A stretch of 64,000 bases of DNA from Thysanoteuthis rhombus (GCA_963457665.1 OY735211.1:41388382-41452381); one strand, 5' to 3'; positions 23,216 to 34,334 are shown, counted from the first letter of the stretch. Translations and numbers: made by a program. The notes: generated by a model from the sequence alone, not told the origin.

Positions 23216-23565
23216 AAATCTCAGGGATGAACTAAAAATATCCTCATAATCTCAACACCGTAATAGCAGAGAAGAGATCATTTTACTTTATATAAACTAA
23301 ATTGAATTCCTCATGTTGGTGTGACAAGATGTTTTGTTTGTGCTTCAATGTTGATAATTCAAGAATTTATTTGTACATGTCAGAAAGTCAACAATTACAA
23401 CAATTAGGCAGAAAATAGGAATATTTACAAACAGTTGATCTCACAATGATGGCATAAGTATGACAGTCAAAGTGGAAATTTTTCAGACCTGAAAATAACT
23501 TTTTTATTGACAAACAGGAATGGTGGAAATTCCACTGTATACACTTGCAATTTTGTAGCATAACA

Positions 23566-23905
23566 CCAACCACGCAATGTGCACAAGAGAGGAGCATATA
23601 TAACATCAAATGGAGAAATAACGAGACAGCACAATATATCAGAGGAAGAAGACATATCTTGAAATCCATCAGAAAACTCAAATGGCAATGGGCAGGCCAT
23701 GTCAGATAACTACTGGACATCACGATTCACAACATGGTTTTCCAGAGATCATATGCAAAATTGTAGCTGTCAGAGAATAAGATAACGTGATAACTCTTAG
23801 GTTTCTGGTGATATTGGTACCATGATGCCCATAATTATGAGATTTGGCAAAACTTAAGGTAGACCTATATCCTACAATGGATGCTGAAAGGCTGCTATTG
23901 ATTAA
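23566..23905 (+). mobile_element. LINE family 1 fragment, old copy
   Basis: Starts 'acgcaatgtgcac' (RSMQCAH region), contains 'aaatggcaatgggcaggcca' (KWQWAGH), 'cacaacatgg', and ends 'acaatggatgctgaaaggct'. Frames are broken throughout. 5'-truncated. Confidence 0.75.
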
Positions 23906-24362
23906 TTTTGCAGAGAAGAAGAAATTGTTTTATTGAAAATTTCAAATATTCGCATCTAAGATATATTTAATCCTGAAGAAAAAATTATTGTTCCCCACTG
24001 AAGAAACTTATGTTGACTGTTCTGATGACAGTCTTCATTGATGATTTCTACTATTTAGGTTGTAAACTAGTTTATGACAGAAGAATCAATGTATTTTGTG
24101 TTGGTAATATGAGACCTGTGTGCTTTATTTAATATTACCTATGAAGAAAGATCTTTCCGAAAAATGCAGAAAGTGAAGGCAAAAACTATAATTGGATCTG
24201 AGGCTAATAAAGTAATCTGTGATATTAATCTTGAATTAGACATAAAAAGTATTAAAGATCAAAAGTATTCGATGCTGTCAGGGAAATTTTCCATTAACTG
24301 ACTTACAGCTTCCCAAATGATGATTTGCATGTATGAATACATATAAATATATATACATGTAT

Positions 24363-24364
24363 GT

Positions 24365-24461
<97 letters not shown>
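24363..24461. repeat. (TA)n microsatellite, about 95 bases
   Basis: Longest pure TA run in the window, capable of cruciform extrusion. Confidence 0.97.
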
Positions 24462-24462
<1 letters not shown>

Positions 24463-24464
24463 TT

Positions 24465-25260
24465 GCTGGGATAATAGGCATTACCCAGAAAAAATAGAAC
24501 TTCAAAATAGATAACACATTGAAAAATATTTTCTTTATTCCTTCTCACCCAATATAACAAGATGAAAAAAAAGAATTTGTTCAAAGATCTAAATCTTTAC
24601 TTCCAATTTGCACTGTTTACTCACTATCATAGAATGATATCCTTACCAGTGATTAGAAAAAAAACAACCAGGAATTAAGATGGAAGTAAAATAGTTAAAA
24701 ATTGATAATAATGGTTAGAATATTTTATAAAAAAGGTGATAGAATAATTTATTCCACTTTTATCAAAAAAAAAAAATTACCAGATTTAGCAGTAACATAG
24801 AGTCATATGTCCCTATGCTTTACACCTTCCACCACCTCTCCTTCCAACTCACTTTTTATCATTGAGGAAAGAGAAAGTGTAGAGGGAGAAATCAAAACAT
24901 AATTAAGTTACTTTTTCTGCTGATACTATGAGCTGCTTCATTGCTAAAAAGGCAATATATGACCAAAAAACACCAAAACTTCTCCAAGAATTGATTTTAA
25001 TGAAATAAATATGCATGGCATTTGAAAGAACAAGGAATGACAAAAATCTTGGTTTAAAAATTTGATGTTTAGAACTGAAGATTAGCTAAAATGACCTCTG
25101 TTGACCTCAACGGTTAACTTGTGTGAGAATTCTTTTTTTTATTGATTTTCTATGCCAAATATTAGATCAATTGGCCTTGTAGTTTTTGCAGAGAAGAGGC
25201 AGAAACAAACAAACAAAAGGCTTAAATATTAGTACAGAATAGATGTATATGTATCAGTAC
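24465..25260. other. No recognisable feature
   Basis: AT-rich, no feature identified. Confidence 0.5.
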
Positions 25261-25316
25261 ATATCAGTATATATATATATATATATATTCATATAAGTAT
25301 ATATTAATGACATATA

Positions 25317-25853
25317 TCATCATCATTAGCTGTTATAAGTCCACTGCTGGACAAAGGGCTTTCTCATCTCCTTCCATCATGAGCATGAATGTGCTTATCT
25401 CTACCATATTTTACTGGCGAACACATATCTCATCTCTCCATCTTTTCCTACTGTGTTTACTGTCCCAATGTCACCAATTGATTAGCCTTTTGCTCAATCT
25501 GAGGTACCTTCTTCTCGCTATGTATCTTGCCCATCTCTATTGTTGTTACTTAATTACTTGTACAATATCCTTCACCCAGATCCCTTGTTGTATCCATGTT
25601 GATTTTTTTCTATCGCTTAGAATTATTCCTAACATTGCTCTTTCTATTGCCCTCTGTGCTATTCTGAGTTTTTTTTCCAAGTGGTTTCATAAGTAAGAGA
25701 AAGACCATGGAAATGAAATACAATGGCGCATAATGATTGACCGGAAAGCATTTGGTACGAATAGAGACATACTGAAAAGCAAATTACCAGTATGCTTAAA
25801 ATGAAAAGTATACAATTAATGCTTAATATCAGCTATGACATACAGGATGATGT
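25317..25853 (-). mobile_element. LINE family 3 with 5' inversion
   Basis: Minus strand from about 25700 to 25317 reads HLEKKLRIAQRAIERAMLGI, then WVKDIVQ, RWARYIARRR and SRKRWRDEI, the C-terminal region of a third RT-type LINE, ending in an ATC/GAT tail at 25317-25326. The next bases, 25705-25853, read on the PLUS strand: NEIQWRIMIDRKAFGTNRDI then LKSKLPVCLK and SAMTY, which is the segment that should lie just upstream of HLEKKLR in the protein. So the 5' part is inverted. Stops are present in both parts. Confidence 0.75.
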
Positions 25854-25854
25854 A

Positions 25855-25880
25855 CAGCTCATGTCAAATTATTATGCAAA
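25855..25880 (+). repeat. Left terminal (outer) transposase-site repeat of Tc1-like element
   Basis: Outer copy of the 'caaattattatgca' motif, next to the TA at 25853-25854. Confidence 0.8.
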
Positions 25881-26040
25881 TATGTTTTTTCTCTCTTCTA
25901 AATTCTGCTACATTGAAAGAATTTTAATAATTTCAACACAGGTATTTGCATAACATTATCATGCATTGTTTGTGAATATTGAACTTAAATGTACAGGTGG
26001 CGAAGAATATGAGGTATTTTTGTGCAATTCCTTGATTTTT

Positions 26041-26066
26041 ATCATGCCAAATTATTAAGCATTCGC
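26041..26066 (+). repeat. Left inner transposase-site repeat
   Basis: 'catgccaaattattaagc', in the same direction as the outer left motif. In relatives both are bound by the transposase. Confidence 0.7.
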
Positions 26067-26154
26067 TGAAAACAGTAATTCGCAAATCATACATTGATTA
26101 GATCATGAAATGGCACACAGTTAGAATTAAGAAGGTTTAAACAAGCAATAAAAA

Positions 26155-26930
26155 TTCATATACATAGATACTGGTTGATCATCCATTGATTTTGCTAAAT
26201 TGTAAATTTCTCCAGCTGTAATAGCTTCCACTTTTGTCAGAATAGCTTGCTATAAGTTTTCTTTGGTGACAAACTGATGCCCATTTTCTTCCCCTCGAGG
26301 ATATTCTGGAGAGTTTTGATAGGGTTCAAATCTAGAGAAAATGGTGGTCAGTCCATTAATCTACAATTTCTGAAACCTATTTTAGTCTGGCAGTTGACTG
26401 CTGAGTGCACACTGAACGAAGTGGCATTGTCTTGCATAAAGAAAATTTTTGCCTGTAGACTTGTTTATAAACCAAGGCTGTAAATTGTCTTTTGAAAATT
26501 CAATATAAGCCGGGGTACTCATTTTTACTGCATCTGATGCATGCCACAGTCCAACCAACTCATCACCTACGATTCCAACGGAAAATATTACTCCTCCGGC
26601 ACCTTGCTGATGTTCAGCCATATAGGATACTTCTCTTTTTTACAACGTAGCCTACACTCCATTCACCTGATCCATCAAGGGTAGCTCAGCTCTTGTCAGC
26701 AAGAAGAGCAACATTGAAGTCAATTTTTAAATACTTTCTAGCCCATTCCTGACATTCCAACTTGTGTCGGGGCTTCAAAGGGGGTTGAACATTAGGTCTG
26801 ACACATTTTGCAATTTGACAGAGAATTCGACATCAAGATGATTTGGGTATGTTACCTTGATCAAGAACATAGTTCTGCTGCTCCTTTTTCACACAATATT
26901 CTCAATTTGTGACCCATCCCACTGAGTTAT
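26155..26930 (-). pseudogene. Tc1-like transposase (DDE family), inactivated
   Basis: Would cut and join DNA at the element ends. Minus-strand blocks in order: CQEWARKYLKIDFNVALLAD (ends at the first catalytic D), WSVGYVVKKREVSYM, GAGGVIFSVGIVGDELVGLW, then after a frameshift QDNATSFSV (second D), then PPFSLDLNPIKTLQNIL. In active relatives this last block reads SPDLNPIENLW, with a catalytic acid where this copy has K. The Trp codon before PPF is TGA here, and further stops follow. The N-terminal DNA-binding domain is too decayed to trace with confidence. Confidence 0.85.
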
Positions 26931-27120
26931 AACCCTGGACTTGCCCTTATCGGATGTTCTATATGATGCACCAGGGTCTCCAACCTATTTCTTCTCTATT
27001 CAACAGTCCTTGTTGAACAGTTTTGCTATTTCAAGGATTGTACTTTCCTTTTCGAGCTGTGTGATGATAGGATTCTTCTCAGTCTGCAATAAATCACTTT
27101 TACAACTCATATTGCAGGGT

Positions 27121-27142
27121 TTACCTAATAATTTGGCACTCT
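27121..27142 (-). repeat. Right inner transposase-site repeat
   Basis: 'taataatttggcactc', inverted relative to the left inner motif. Confidence 0.7.
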
Positions 27143-27299
27143 TTAGATGTAAGCTTATAACAAAAATAGATCCTGTTTATTTACTACGGCATAGAATGTC
27201 TACTTTTTCCTACATCAACACAGGTCGGTGTTGCCAATGCTTGTATCAAATTATTTTTCTCTACCTAATGTGAAACTAAATTTACAATAATATAAATCT

Positions 27300-27325
27300 T
27301 CTGCATAATAATTTGGCATGCACTG
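27300..27325 (-). repeat. Right terminal (outer) transposase-site repeat
   Basis: 'gcataataatttggcatg' then 'cactg'. Pairs with the left terminus as a terminal inverted repeat. Confidence 0.8.
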
Positions 27326-27364
27326 CATTTATACATTTACATATATATAAATATAATAATCAAA

Positions 27365-27545
27365 TAATTGTTTTATCTCCAGACAGCTGTCTCGTTGTAT
27401 TACAACTCTTCAGTGTGGCTATAGACTATCTATTATCTCATCCAGTACCATGAGGTAGGATCGAAACCTTCACTTCGTACCCAGAGGCTGGTATTTTACC
27501 TTTGCTCTATGCAGAACTGGACGGTCAGTAAGGTTGAATTTAAGC
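27365..27545 (+). repeat. Repeat family C, copy 2
   Basis: 'gtctcgttgtattacaactc', 'gtggctatagactatc', 'gaggtaggatcgaaacc', 'gcagaactggacggtcag'. Followed at 27551 by a short (TG)n. Confidence 0.75.
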
Positions 27546-27689
27546 GATATAATGTATGTGTGTGTGTGTGTGTGTGTATCAAGAAATAGATTACTGCTAC
27601 ACTCAAAGAAACGAATAGAGAAGATATGGACCATGTATAAGCAAAAATGGTAATTTGAGTTTGAGGCAGTTATTTGTGCCTTCGCATTA

Positions 27690-27850
27690 CCGATCGCTGT
27701 TTAGCTCCATGATAAGAAGCAGCTTTTTCTTTGATTGTTTATTCTATTTATGTTGTCTAGGCCAAGTGGTATATCAACCATGTAATGATATGAGATCATT
27801 TCAAATAAGAGTTTCACTATAATATAATGCAATTTATAATCATACATATA
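27690..27850 (+). mobile_element. SINE family S, internally deleted copy
   Basis: Keeps the A-box region ('ctgtttagctccatgataag') but jumps directly to the body ('ctttgattgtttattc', 'ggccaagtggtata', 'tcatttcaaataagag', 'aatttataatcata'). The B-box is deleted, so it could not drive its own Pol III transcription. Confidence 0.7.
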
Positions 27851-27884
27851 TATGTGTATACATGTGGACAATAGGGAATTAGAC

Positions 27885-28016
27885 AGACTTATATATATAT
27901 ATATATTGATATATATATATATAGATGTATATGTATTATGTATGTATATATATATACAATTGTACATTTATGCATATGTATAATTTAAGTATACATATTC
28001 ATATATACATATATCA

Positions 28017-28068
<52 letters not shown>

Positions 28069-28160
28069 TCACATGTATGGTATGTATACATGAAATACAA
28101 ATGTATATATTTGTATATATATATAGATATATATATGTATGTATATATATATTTACTATA
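27885..28160. repeat. TA-rich region with (TA)n at 28019-28066
   Basis: Several TA runs separated by GTATAC variants. Confidence 0.9.
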
Positions 28161-28169
28161 TTTTTGTGC

Positions 28170-29195
28170 ATGTAAGTATAAGCATTTGGTTGAGAGCACA
28201 ACTCTGTCTTGACTATATTTGCTTCTTGAAAGGTGGACAAACATTTCCTTATTGACACAGGTGTGAAATGCATGGCTATACAATCAGAATCTTTCAAGAT
28301 CAACAGCACTTGGCAATTAAGTGGATCATCACACCGTCCTAACGACCGACTGGTAAAATAATTAATTTGATCATAAATGAGTTACTTGTAGAAACATCTG
28401 CCGTGTAGGAGAAAAGCTCAGTTTATTAAAAGGTAACCCACAATAATGACTTTCTTGTCAGTACAATTAAATCTTTTCTTGGGTGTTTTTTCTGTCTTGT
28501 CTTGATTGAATAATTTTCTGACATGAACCAATGTTTTACAGCACCAGACATACGATCTCCCACAAGATTCGTACGATCTCCTTGTATCATGCGCACCGAC
28601 GTCCTGTTTATTGATGAATTCACTTGTTCATAATTATCTATACAACTACAAGCCTTCAGTGGGTATTATCAGTAGTGTACTGCATATGATCACGAAGGAA
28701 CGGCATTTCCATACTTTTTTGGGGAAGGGTGGAATGATATTTCCTCATGCTGTATATGCTCTAAAATTGTCAACTTAGACAATTCAAAGATAAGAAAAAT
28801 TAGTGAATGTTTGTCCGGAAACTCATACCATATGACCTCAAAACGTCTCTGAAATTGATTAGATTGTAAAATTTCAAAATTGGTTTTAATTTTTGAAGGC
28901 TCAATCCCTCCAATCCCCTGAGCAGGCAGTCCTGCATCCCCTCACTTCTTTTTTTAGCACTAAACAACTGGGTATAATGATTCTCATACTCTCCTGAAAC
29001 TTGTTGTCCCATGTTCACATTTCCTTACTATTGTCAAATCAATTAACAGTTTGTTTTCATCTGTGTATTTTGAACTTTCTATTATCCAATGGGTGATCCT
29101 TCTCCATAGAAAATGATAGAAAAAAAGTTTCTCCATACTCTCCTATAATACATTCTACCTCTTGTTACTTTATCAAGTAATGATTTAAACATTAT
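28170..29195. other. No recognisable feature
   Basis: Mixed sequence. The short minus-strand frames at 28426 and 28800 show no domain that I recognise. Confidence 0.5.
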
Positions 29196-29198
29196 ATC

Positions 29199-29646
29199 CC
29201 ATTAATCCTAAAAAGAAGGGTGTACAACCAATGCATCCTCCCAATAGTCACTTATGGAGCTGAAACATGGAACCTAACCAAGAGCCAGACCTGCTAATTG
29301 AGAGCCATGCTTTGTGCACTTGAAAAAAATCATGCTCAACCTCATATGGAGAGACCACAAGACAGCACAATACATCCGGGAGAAGACAGGAGTCAGGTAC
29401 ATCATAGGATCCATTAAAAATCTCAAAAGGCAAGGGGCTGGCCTTGTTGCAAGTATGGCAGAAAACTGATGGACATCACAACTCATGACATGGATCCCCT
29501 GAGATCACATGTGCAACCAAGGCCGGCAGAGTATTAGATGGAGAGACTAGCAAGACAAATTCAGAAACTACTGGCTCCGTGACGTCCACGATAAAGAAGT
29601 GTGGCGAATCCTGGAGAAGGTCAATGTCCAACGACGGATGTTGAAA
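29199..29646 (+). mobile_element. LINE family 1 fragment
   Basis: Starts 'ccattaatcctaaaaagaag' (IPLILKRRVYNQ), then ILPIVTYGAETWNLTK, later 'ctcaaaaggcaaggggctgg' (KRQGAG) and 'gtccaacgacggatgttg'. Frames are broken. Shares its 5' truncation point with the copy at 38104-38571. Confidence 0.85.
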
Positions 29647-29648
29647 GC

Positions 29649-29709
<61 letters not shown>

Positions 29710-29712
29710 CGA
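29647..29712. repeat. (GAT)n LINE tail, about 20 units
   Basis: Expanded GAT triplets at the 3' end of the preceding LINE, ending 'gatgacgatgac'. Confidence 0.95.
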
Positions 29713-29739
29713 TGACAACAGCCATTCTATGGCTATAAA

Positions 29740-29862
29740 TTGGCCAAACTTCATTCAAAGCTGGAACATACATTGATACATCAATAAGTATATTTTTCAA
29801 CATAATCCCTTTTCTTGTCAATGCACTCAGTCAGGTTGTCTTCATTAATCATATAGCTCGAA
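29740..29862 (-). pseudogene. Possible mariner C-terminal fragment
   Basis: Minus strand reads NLTECIDKKRDYVEKYTY, resembling the C-terminus of mariner transposases (aromatic-CI...GDYFE). Too short for a firm call. Confidence 0.35.
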
Positions 29863-30244
29863 GATTATACAGATCGAAATTCAGCTAATGACTATGTCTC
29901 AGGCTGCAGACTTATTGATACACCCTCCAAATAGCCACACCCAGTATTTAGCAACTGATAACCTCACGTTGTTTTTTTCTACGGTCAGAGATGTGTTAAA
30001 GGTTAAACTTGAAGAGTCAAGGATAGAATGTCTGGGCAGAATAAGAGAAATGTTTTTATCAAGGAATATTGTATCTTCTGAAGTTGTTGAATGTTTGAAG
30101 AAAATAGTGTTTTATCATCAAGCAGGTACAAATTCATGAAATGATAACCTCCAACTTCATATTGTAATTATGATTTTTGTTTCAATTTGTGAAGATTTTT
30201 GTGTTAATATATGAACATTTTTGAATTGTACATGAATCATTTTG

Positions 30245-30328
30245 TATTCTATTCTTAAATGGCAAAGATTATCATGTTGAATCGATATAAATTCAACATG
30301 ATAATCTTTGCCATTTAAGGATAGAATA
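30245..30328. repeat. Near-perfect hairpin, 38-bp arms, 8-base loop
   Basis: Left arm 30245-30282, right arm 30291-30328, loop 'cgatataa'. All 38 positions pair, with a single G-T type wobble near the base. The arms contain 'ggcaaagattatcatgttga'. Possible explanations are a tiny palindromic insertion, a foldback DNA end, or a precursor of a small RNA. Expression cannot be judged from sequence. Confidence 0.9.
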
Positions 30329-30466
30329 TTAAATGTGCTATTAAATATGATCAAGCCAAGTTTTGTACAAGGCTATATTTCTGGAGTAATTAATAAGATT
30401 TCTACAACAGCAGTTAAAATTAATGAAAATGATAAATATATACATATATTGTATAACCATGGGTTC

Positions 30467-30467
30467 A

Positions 30468-30513
<46 letters not shown>
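30467..30513. repeat. (CA)n microsatellite
   Basis: About 23 CA units. Confidence 0.95.
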
Positions 30514-30514
<1 letters not shown>

Positions 30515-30894
30515 CTATGTATATATGTATGTGTGATACTCAATCCAACTTTGGTATAAGGGCACATCTCACCTCATAAAAATCCAACTCACTACTATTT
30601 AGTAATATGACATCCATTTCACTGATATGTTAATATTTCTTTCTAAAACTACTCCCATTCTCAAATAGATAAACAATTTATAGCACACTTAATAATGAAT
30701 GTAAATATTCTGGAGGAACACCTCATATACTCTTATGTATCTTGTCATGCGGACAGAAGATCAAAAGAATAACCAATTTGAATTTCTGTTCAAAGACTGT
30801 TGATAAAAGAGTCTCTTCTTTCAGTTGACCTTATGATTTGAACTCTCTATTTTTAACTGATCACCAAGCAATGCATAACCTCATTAAATATTCA

Positions 30895-31345
30895 AAACAG
30901 AGTGATCAAGACTTTTTAGACACTCAGTAGAAACTGTCATGTGTCTGACATCTTTTGGCAGCATGCTGTATTGAGGGTGATCAATTAAAGAATTTGAAAA
31001 AGAGGTGACCAATGATTAGGTTATGTCTCTTGCCTTTCGTTGAGTAGAAATCACGAGGGAAATCCGAATTTCTCAGAAAACAAGCCTGAATCTTCCTGGA
31101 CACAAACCAAGGGATTGATATAGAATAAACTTAAATTACAAACTGGACCCCCATACCCCCTACCCCAAGTTTTTTCTAGCCATGATAAGGGGTGACTGTT
31201 AAAATTTTTTAACCATCTAGCTCCATTGGCGTGGCCTATATATGTGATACATACATACATGTATAGCGAGTGAAACCAGACCACCTTGAAAACTGAAGAA
31301 ACTTATGATGATGGTTTTGTGACAGTTTCGATCGATGGTCTCTGG
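30895..31345 (+). repeat. Repeat family A, copy 7
   Basis: 'cactcagtagaaactgtcat', 'ttttggcagcatgctg', 'accaatgattaggtta', 'gaagaaacttatgatga', 'gacagtttcgatcgatgg'. Confidence 0.8.
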
Positions 31346-31349
31346 TGAA

Positions 31350-32089
31350 CATGTTTTTTGTAAGCGATAAGGCCACGGGCATATGGGAACTTTTCGGTTC
31401 AGGAGGTAGAGGGCTTGATTTGTATGAAATTCTATGCAGTTCTGCTTGAATCACATTGATCTGATGAAATTTTACACTGTTTCGCCTGAATTCGGTGGGG
31501 AGGGGCCAGTGCCCCCCCTCCCCGGCTCGTTCGCTTCTGGATAAGGCATAAAGAGCAAACTTTTGAAAGTGGGGAATACTAGTATTCTTATTTGGATCAA
31601 TCAAAAGAGACGAAGATAAAGGAAAGAAAAAAAAAAATGGCTGTCAAAATGTCTGCTTGGATTATATAGGGAGAAGGGGGGGGGCTGCATTTGCCACCAG
31701 CAGTGCTGTTGTTTTGGAAATGTGAAACTGCCAAAATGAGTAATGACATGTTTGGCTAAGTACCAAATATTTTTTTTCATGGATTGAGATGCATAGTTAT
31801 TCAATTGCTGTGGAGTCTGTGAAGTTCATTTGAGAAATGTCCTTTGGATAGGTTCTTTTGGCTGTCAGCAACCTTGCTTGCTGAGGAAAGTGTAAGTAGC
31901 TTTTTCAATCACTCTTCTTTGATAGATATTTTCCAATATTGATCATAAACTAGGGTACCTTGCTACAGAGCAATAGTTAACATTCTAGTCCGGAAGACCA
32001 TGATCCTTACTCGGTGCCCAGTATTTATGGCCTTGTGCCATATCAAGTCAAGCTTATTATTAATAATGATCATAAACTACCATATAAAC
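31350..32089. other. Unassigned; short GC-rich spot and SINE-head-like piece
   Basis: 31490-31545 is unusually GC-rich for the window ('ccccccctccccggctcg'). 31990-32060 ('cggtgcccagtatttatggc', 'cttgtgcca') resembles the head of family B copies. No gene. Confidence 0.4.
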
Positions 32090-32300
32090 CTGTATATTAG
32101 ACGGATATTTAATTTTTAAGAACAAAACTATGCAAATATTACATTGCCTCCAAGGTGCCGGTTTTATAACTCGGGAACCATCTACCCAAGCTCAATATGG
32201 ACAGTGTGGAGTATGAATTGCACCAAGTGGTGGTCCTTGAAATACCCTTGTGATCCATTTGTCTTGTAGTCCCATATCTTAATCTTATCTTAAGATGTTT
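32090..32300 (+). repeat. Repeat family I, copy 1
   Basis: Matches 34335-34545 in the same direction: 'aactatgcaaatattaca', 'aagctcaatatg', 'aaatacccttgtgatccatt', 'tgtctt'. About 200 bases. Confidence 0.65.
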
Positions 32301-32682
32301 GGATACGAAAACTATTTCTGTTTCAAGAAGTAGAGTTATAGATATTCGCTAAGCTTAGCATAGTCTGGAGAGGGATCGAATGAAGGGGAAATAGAGTAGG
32401 AAGATTGTTTCACTCAAATCTTCCACATAGGGAGGGCTTGACCTTCTTAGAAGCAATATTCAGAATCCTGGCTTTTACGTGGGTTCAGATATTAACCACC
32501 GGTGTTGGGTCAAAAGGGTTACAAAATCAGTGGTTTTCCCTGAAGACATTTATTCAACAAAAGCAACAATTTGTGGGAGCAGAGGATTGAACCTTGTAAT
32601 CTGGCTCAGATTAAATCAGCCATTTTCACTCAAGAGAAAAAATAGTTATCTCCATGTTAATCTCCCTTTATGTTTGAAATCA

Positions 32683-33310
32683 TCAATTGAAACTGTCAAC
32701 AAAAACTGTCAACATAGGTTTCTTCAGTTTTTAAGCTGACCTGACTGACCAGCTATGTATGTACATTTATATTGTGAGTACAGGCTATGCCAGTGGAGCT
32801 AGAGGGCTGGAAATTTCAACATTTACTCCATGTTATGTCTACAAAAATCCTTCCACCCAGGTTTTTAGTGCGGGTTTTCAATTTGCAATGTGAGTTCATG
32901 CTAAAGTTTGTGTCTGGAAGCATTCACATTTTTTTTTTCTCAATATGGACTTTTTTAGTAATCAGTACCCAACGAAAGTTGAGAGAAGTAACTTATTCAT
33001 TGATAACCCCCTTGTCCAATTTTTTTAATTGATCAGCCCCAACATGGTGTGCTACCAAAAAATGTTGATCATGTGATGGTAACTATCAAGTGACTTATCA
33101 GACCTTGGTTTATGCTTGGTAGCATTCATGCCTGTTTTTTTTTTTCAGATTTATCCTTTTTTAGTGATCAAGTCCAACAACAGGTGACAGAAGTAACTTA
33201 CAAATTGATCTCCCTTCCTTCCAATTTTTTAATTGATCAATCCCAACATGCTGCCAAAACATGTTGATCATATGAGGGTTTCTATTGAGTGACTAACCAG
33301 ACCTGTTTTC
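32683..33310 (-). repeat. Repeat family A, tandem dimer (one full, one partial copy)
   Basis: A near-full copy (32683-33105, ending 'acttatcagacct') is followed directly by a second, shorter one (33113-33310) containing 'gcttggtagcattcatgcct', 'gatcaatcccaacatgctgc' and the end 'gactaaccagacctgtt'. Confidence 0.8.
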
Positions 33311-33659
33311 ATCTTCATTCAATTCTCATTCTCATAATATACTTGATCTATTTTAAGCTATTTAGGAGTATTTATGAATTCATTTTGATATATTTATCAT
33401 CTAATGTAAAAAACACGAGAAGATAAAATGGTCATAACTTTGAGACTGAATGAACTGTTTCATTACTTTGTGTAACTTTAGTTGAATTCACTGCTCTATT
33501 CAGCCACAATTAGAAACACAAATATTTTTTTTGGAAGACAGAAAACAGCACTAATTGGCTGTGTTTTTAATTGTATGGCTGTTCTGTTAAATGAGTTTTG
33601 TGTTCAGAATACTTGAATGTTCACAAGTTTTTGATGATTTGTTCTAAGAATGAATATTG

Positions 33660-33795
33660 TATATGCTGGCATGATCATAAATTGCATTATATTATACTGA
33701 AACATTTTTTTGAAATGATCTCCTGTTATTACATGATGGATGTACCATCAAGCCTAAACAACATAAATAGAATAAACAATCAAAGAAAATGGGCC
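33660..33795 (-). mobile_element. SINE family S, body fragment, inverted
   Basis: Reverse complement of the family S body: 'gatcataaattgcattat', 'gaaatgatctcctg', 'aatagaataaacaatcaaag', 'aaaatgggcc'. It meets the following plus-strand copy head to head. Confidence 0.75.
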
Positions 33796-33796
33796 A

Positions 33797-34005
33797 ATGC
33801 TACGTTGAAGTGGCTACCTTATTGGTCACAGGTTTGATTTCTTCAGCAGCCCCATTTTCTTTAATTGTTTATTGTATTTATGCTATCTAGGCCAAATGAT
33901 ACTTTCACTATGTAATGATGGAAGATCATTTCAAATAGAGTTGCAATATAACATATCGCAATTTATAATCATCCTGTCAGATCATATATCCATTTTTGTC
34001 CGCAT
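33797..34005 (+). mobile_element. SINE family S, copy lacking the A-box
   Basis: Starts at 'atgctacgttgaagtggcta', with a B-box-like 'acaggtttgatttc', then body 'ctttaattgtttattgtatt', 'ggccaaatgata', 'catcctgtcagatcata'. 5'-truncated at the junction with the inverted fragment. Confidence 0.75.
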
Positions 34006-34087
34006 TGGAAGAAATAGATATTGACTGTGAATAAACAAAATGAGAATTTGGAGTTAAAACAGTTATCAAGGTCTTTGCATTACCATT

Positions 34088-34325
34088 GGTTGTTTAGCTC
34101 AACGGTAAGAGCAATGCTATGTTGAAGTGGCTGCCCTATCGGTCACAGATTTGATTCCTGCGGCGGCCTTATTTTCTTCCAGTGTTTATTCTGTTTACGT
34201 TGTCTTGGCCAAATGATAGATTCACTGTTTAATAAAGTGAGATCTTTCATATAGAGTTTCAATATAATGTAATGCAATTCATGATCATTCTGTCGGATCA
34301 TATATCGATTACTCAACAGCATATG
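34088..34325 (+). mobile_element. SINE family S, full-length copy
   Basis: A-box-like 'tagctcaacggtaagagc' near 34095, B-box-like 'gatttgattcc' near 34148, then body ending 'attctgtcggatcatatatc'. The tRNA-like head is complete, but the B-box is altered (GATTTGATTCC instead of GGTTCGATTCC). Confidence 0.8.
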
Positions 34326-34334
34326 ATGGTATAA

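Larger units (their letters stand above)
25855..27325 (-). mobile_element. Tc1-like DNA transposon, full length but dead, with IR/DR ends
   Basis: About 1471 bases bounded by inverted ends: left 'cagctcatgtcaaattatta' and, read inward from the right, 'cagtgcatgccaaattatta'. A second related motif lies inside each end ('catgccaaattattaagc' near 26043, and reverse of 'taataatttggcactc' near 27127), about 180 bases from the terminus on both sides, the IR/DR arrangement known from Tc1/Sleeping Beauty relatives. The left flank is TA as expected; the right flank reads CA, consistent with a mutated TA duplication. The transposase is on the minus strand. Confidence 0.85.

Noticed and set aside
26941..27273. 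Plus-strand 110-codon open frame
   Set aside because: Overlaps the N-terminal and right-end region of the Tc1-like element on the opposite strand; no domain of its own.
27470..27490. Hammerhead-like 'cgaaacc' in family C
   Set aside because: No CTGANGA box at the required distance.
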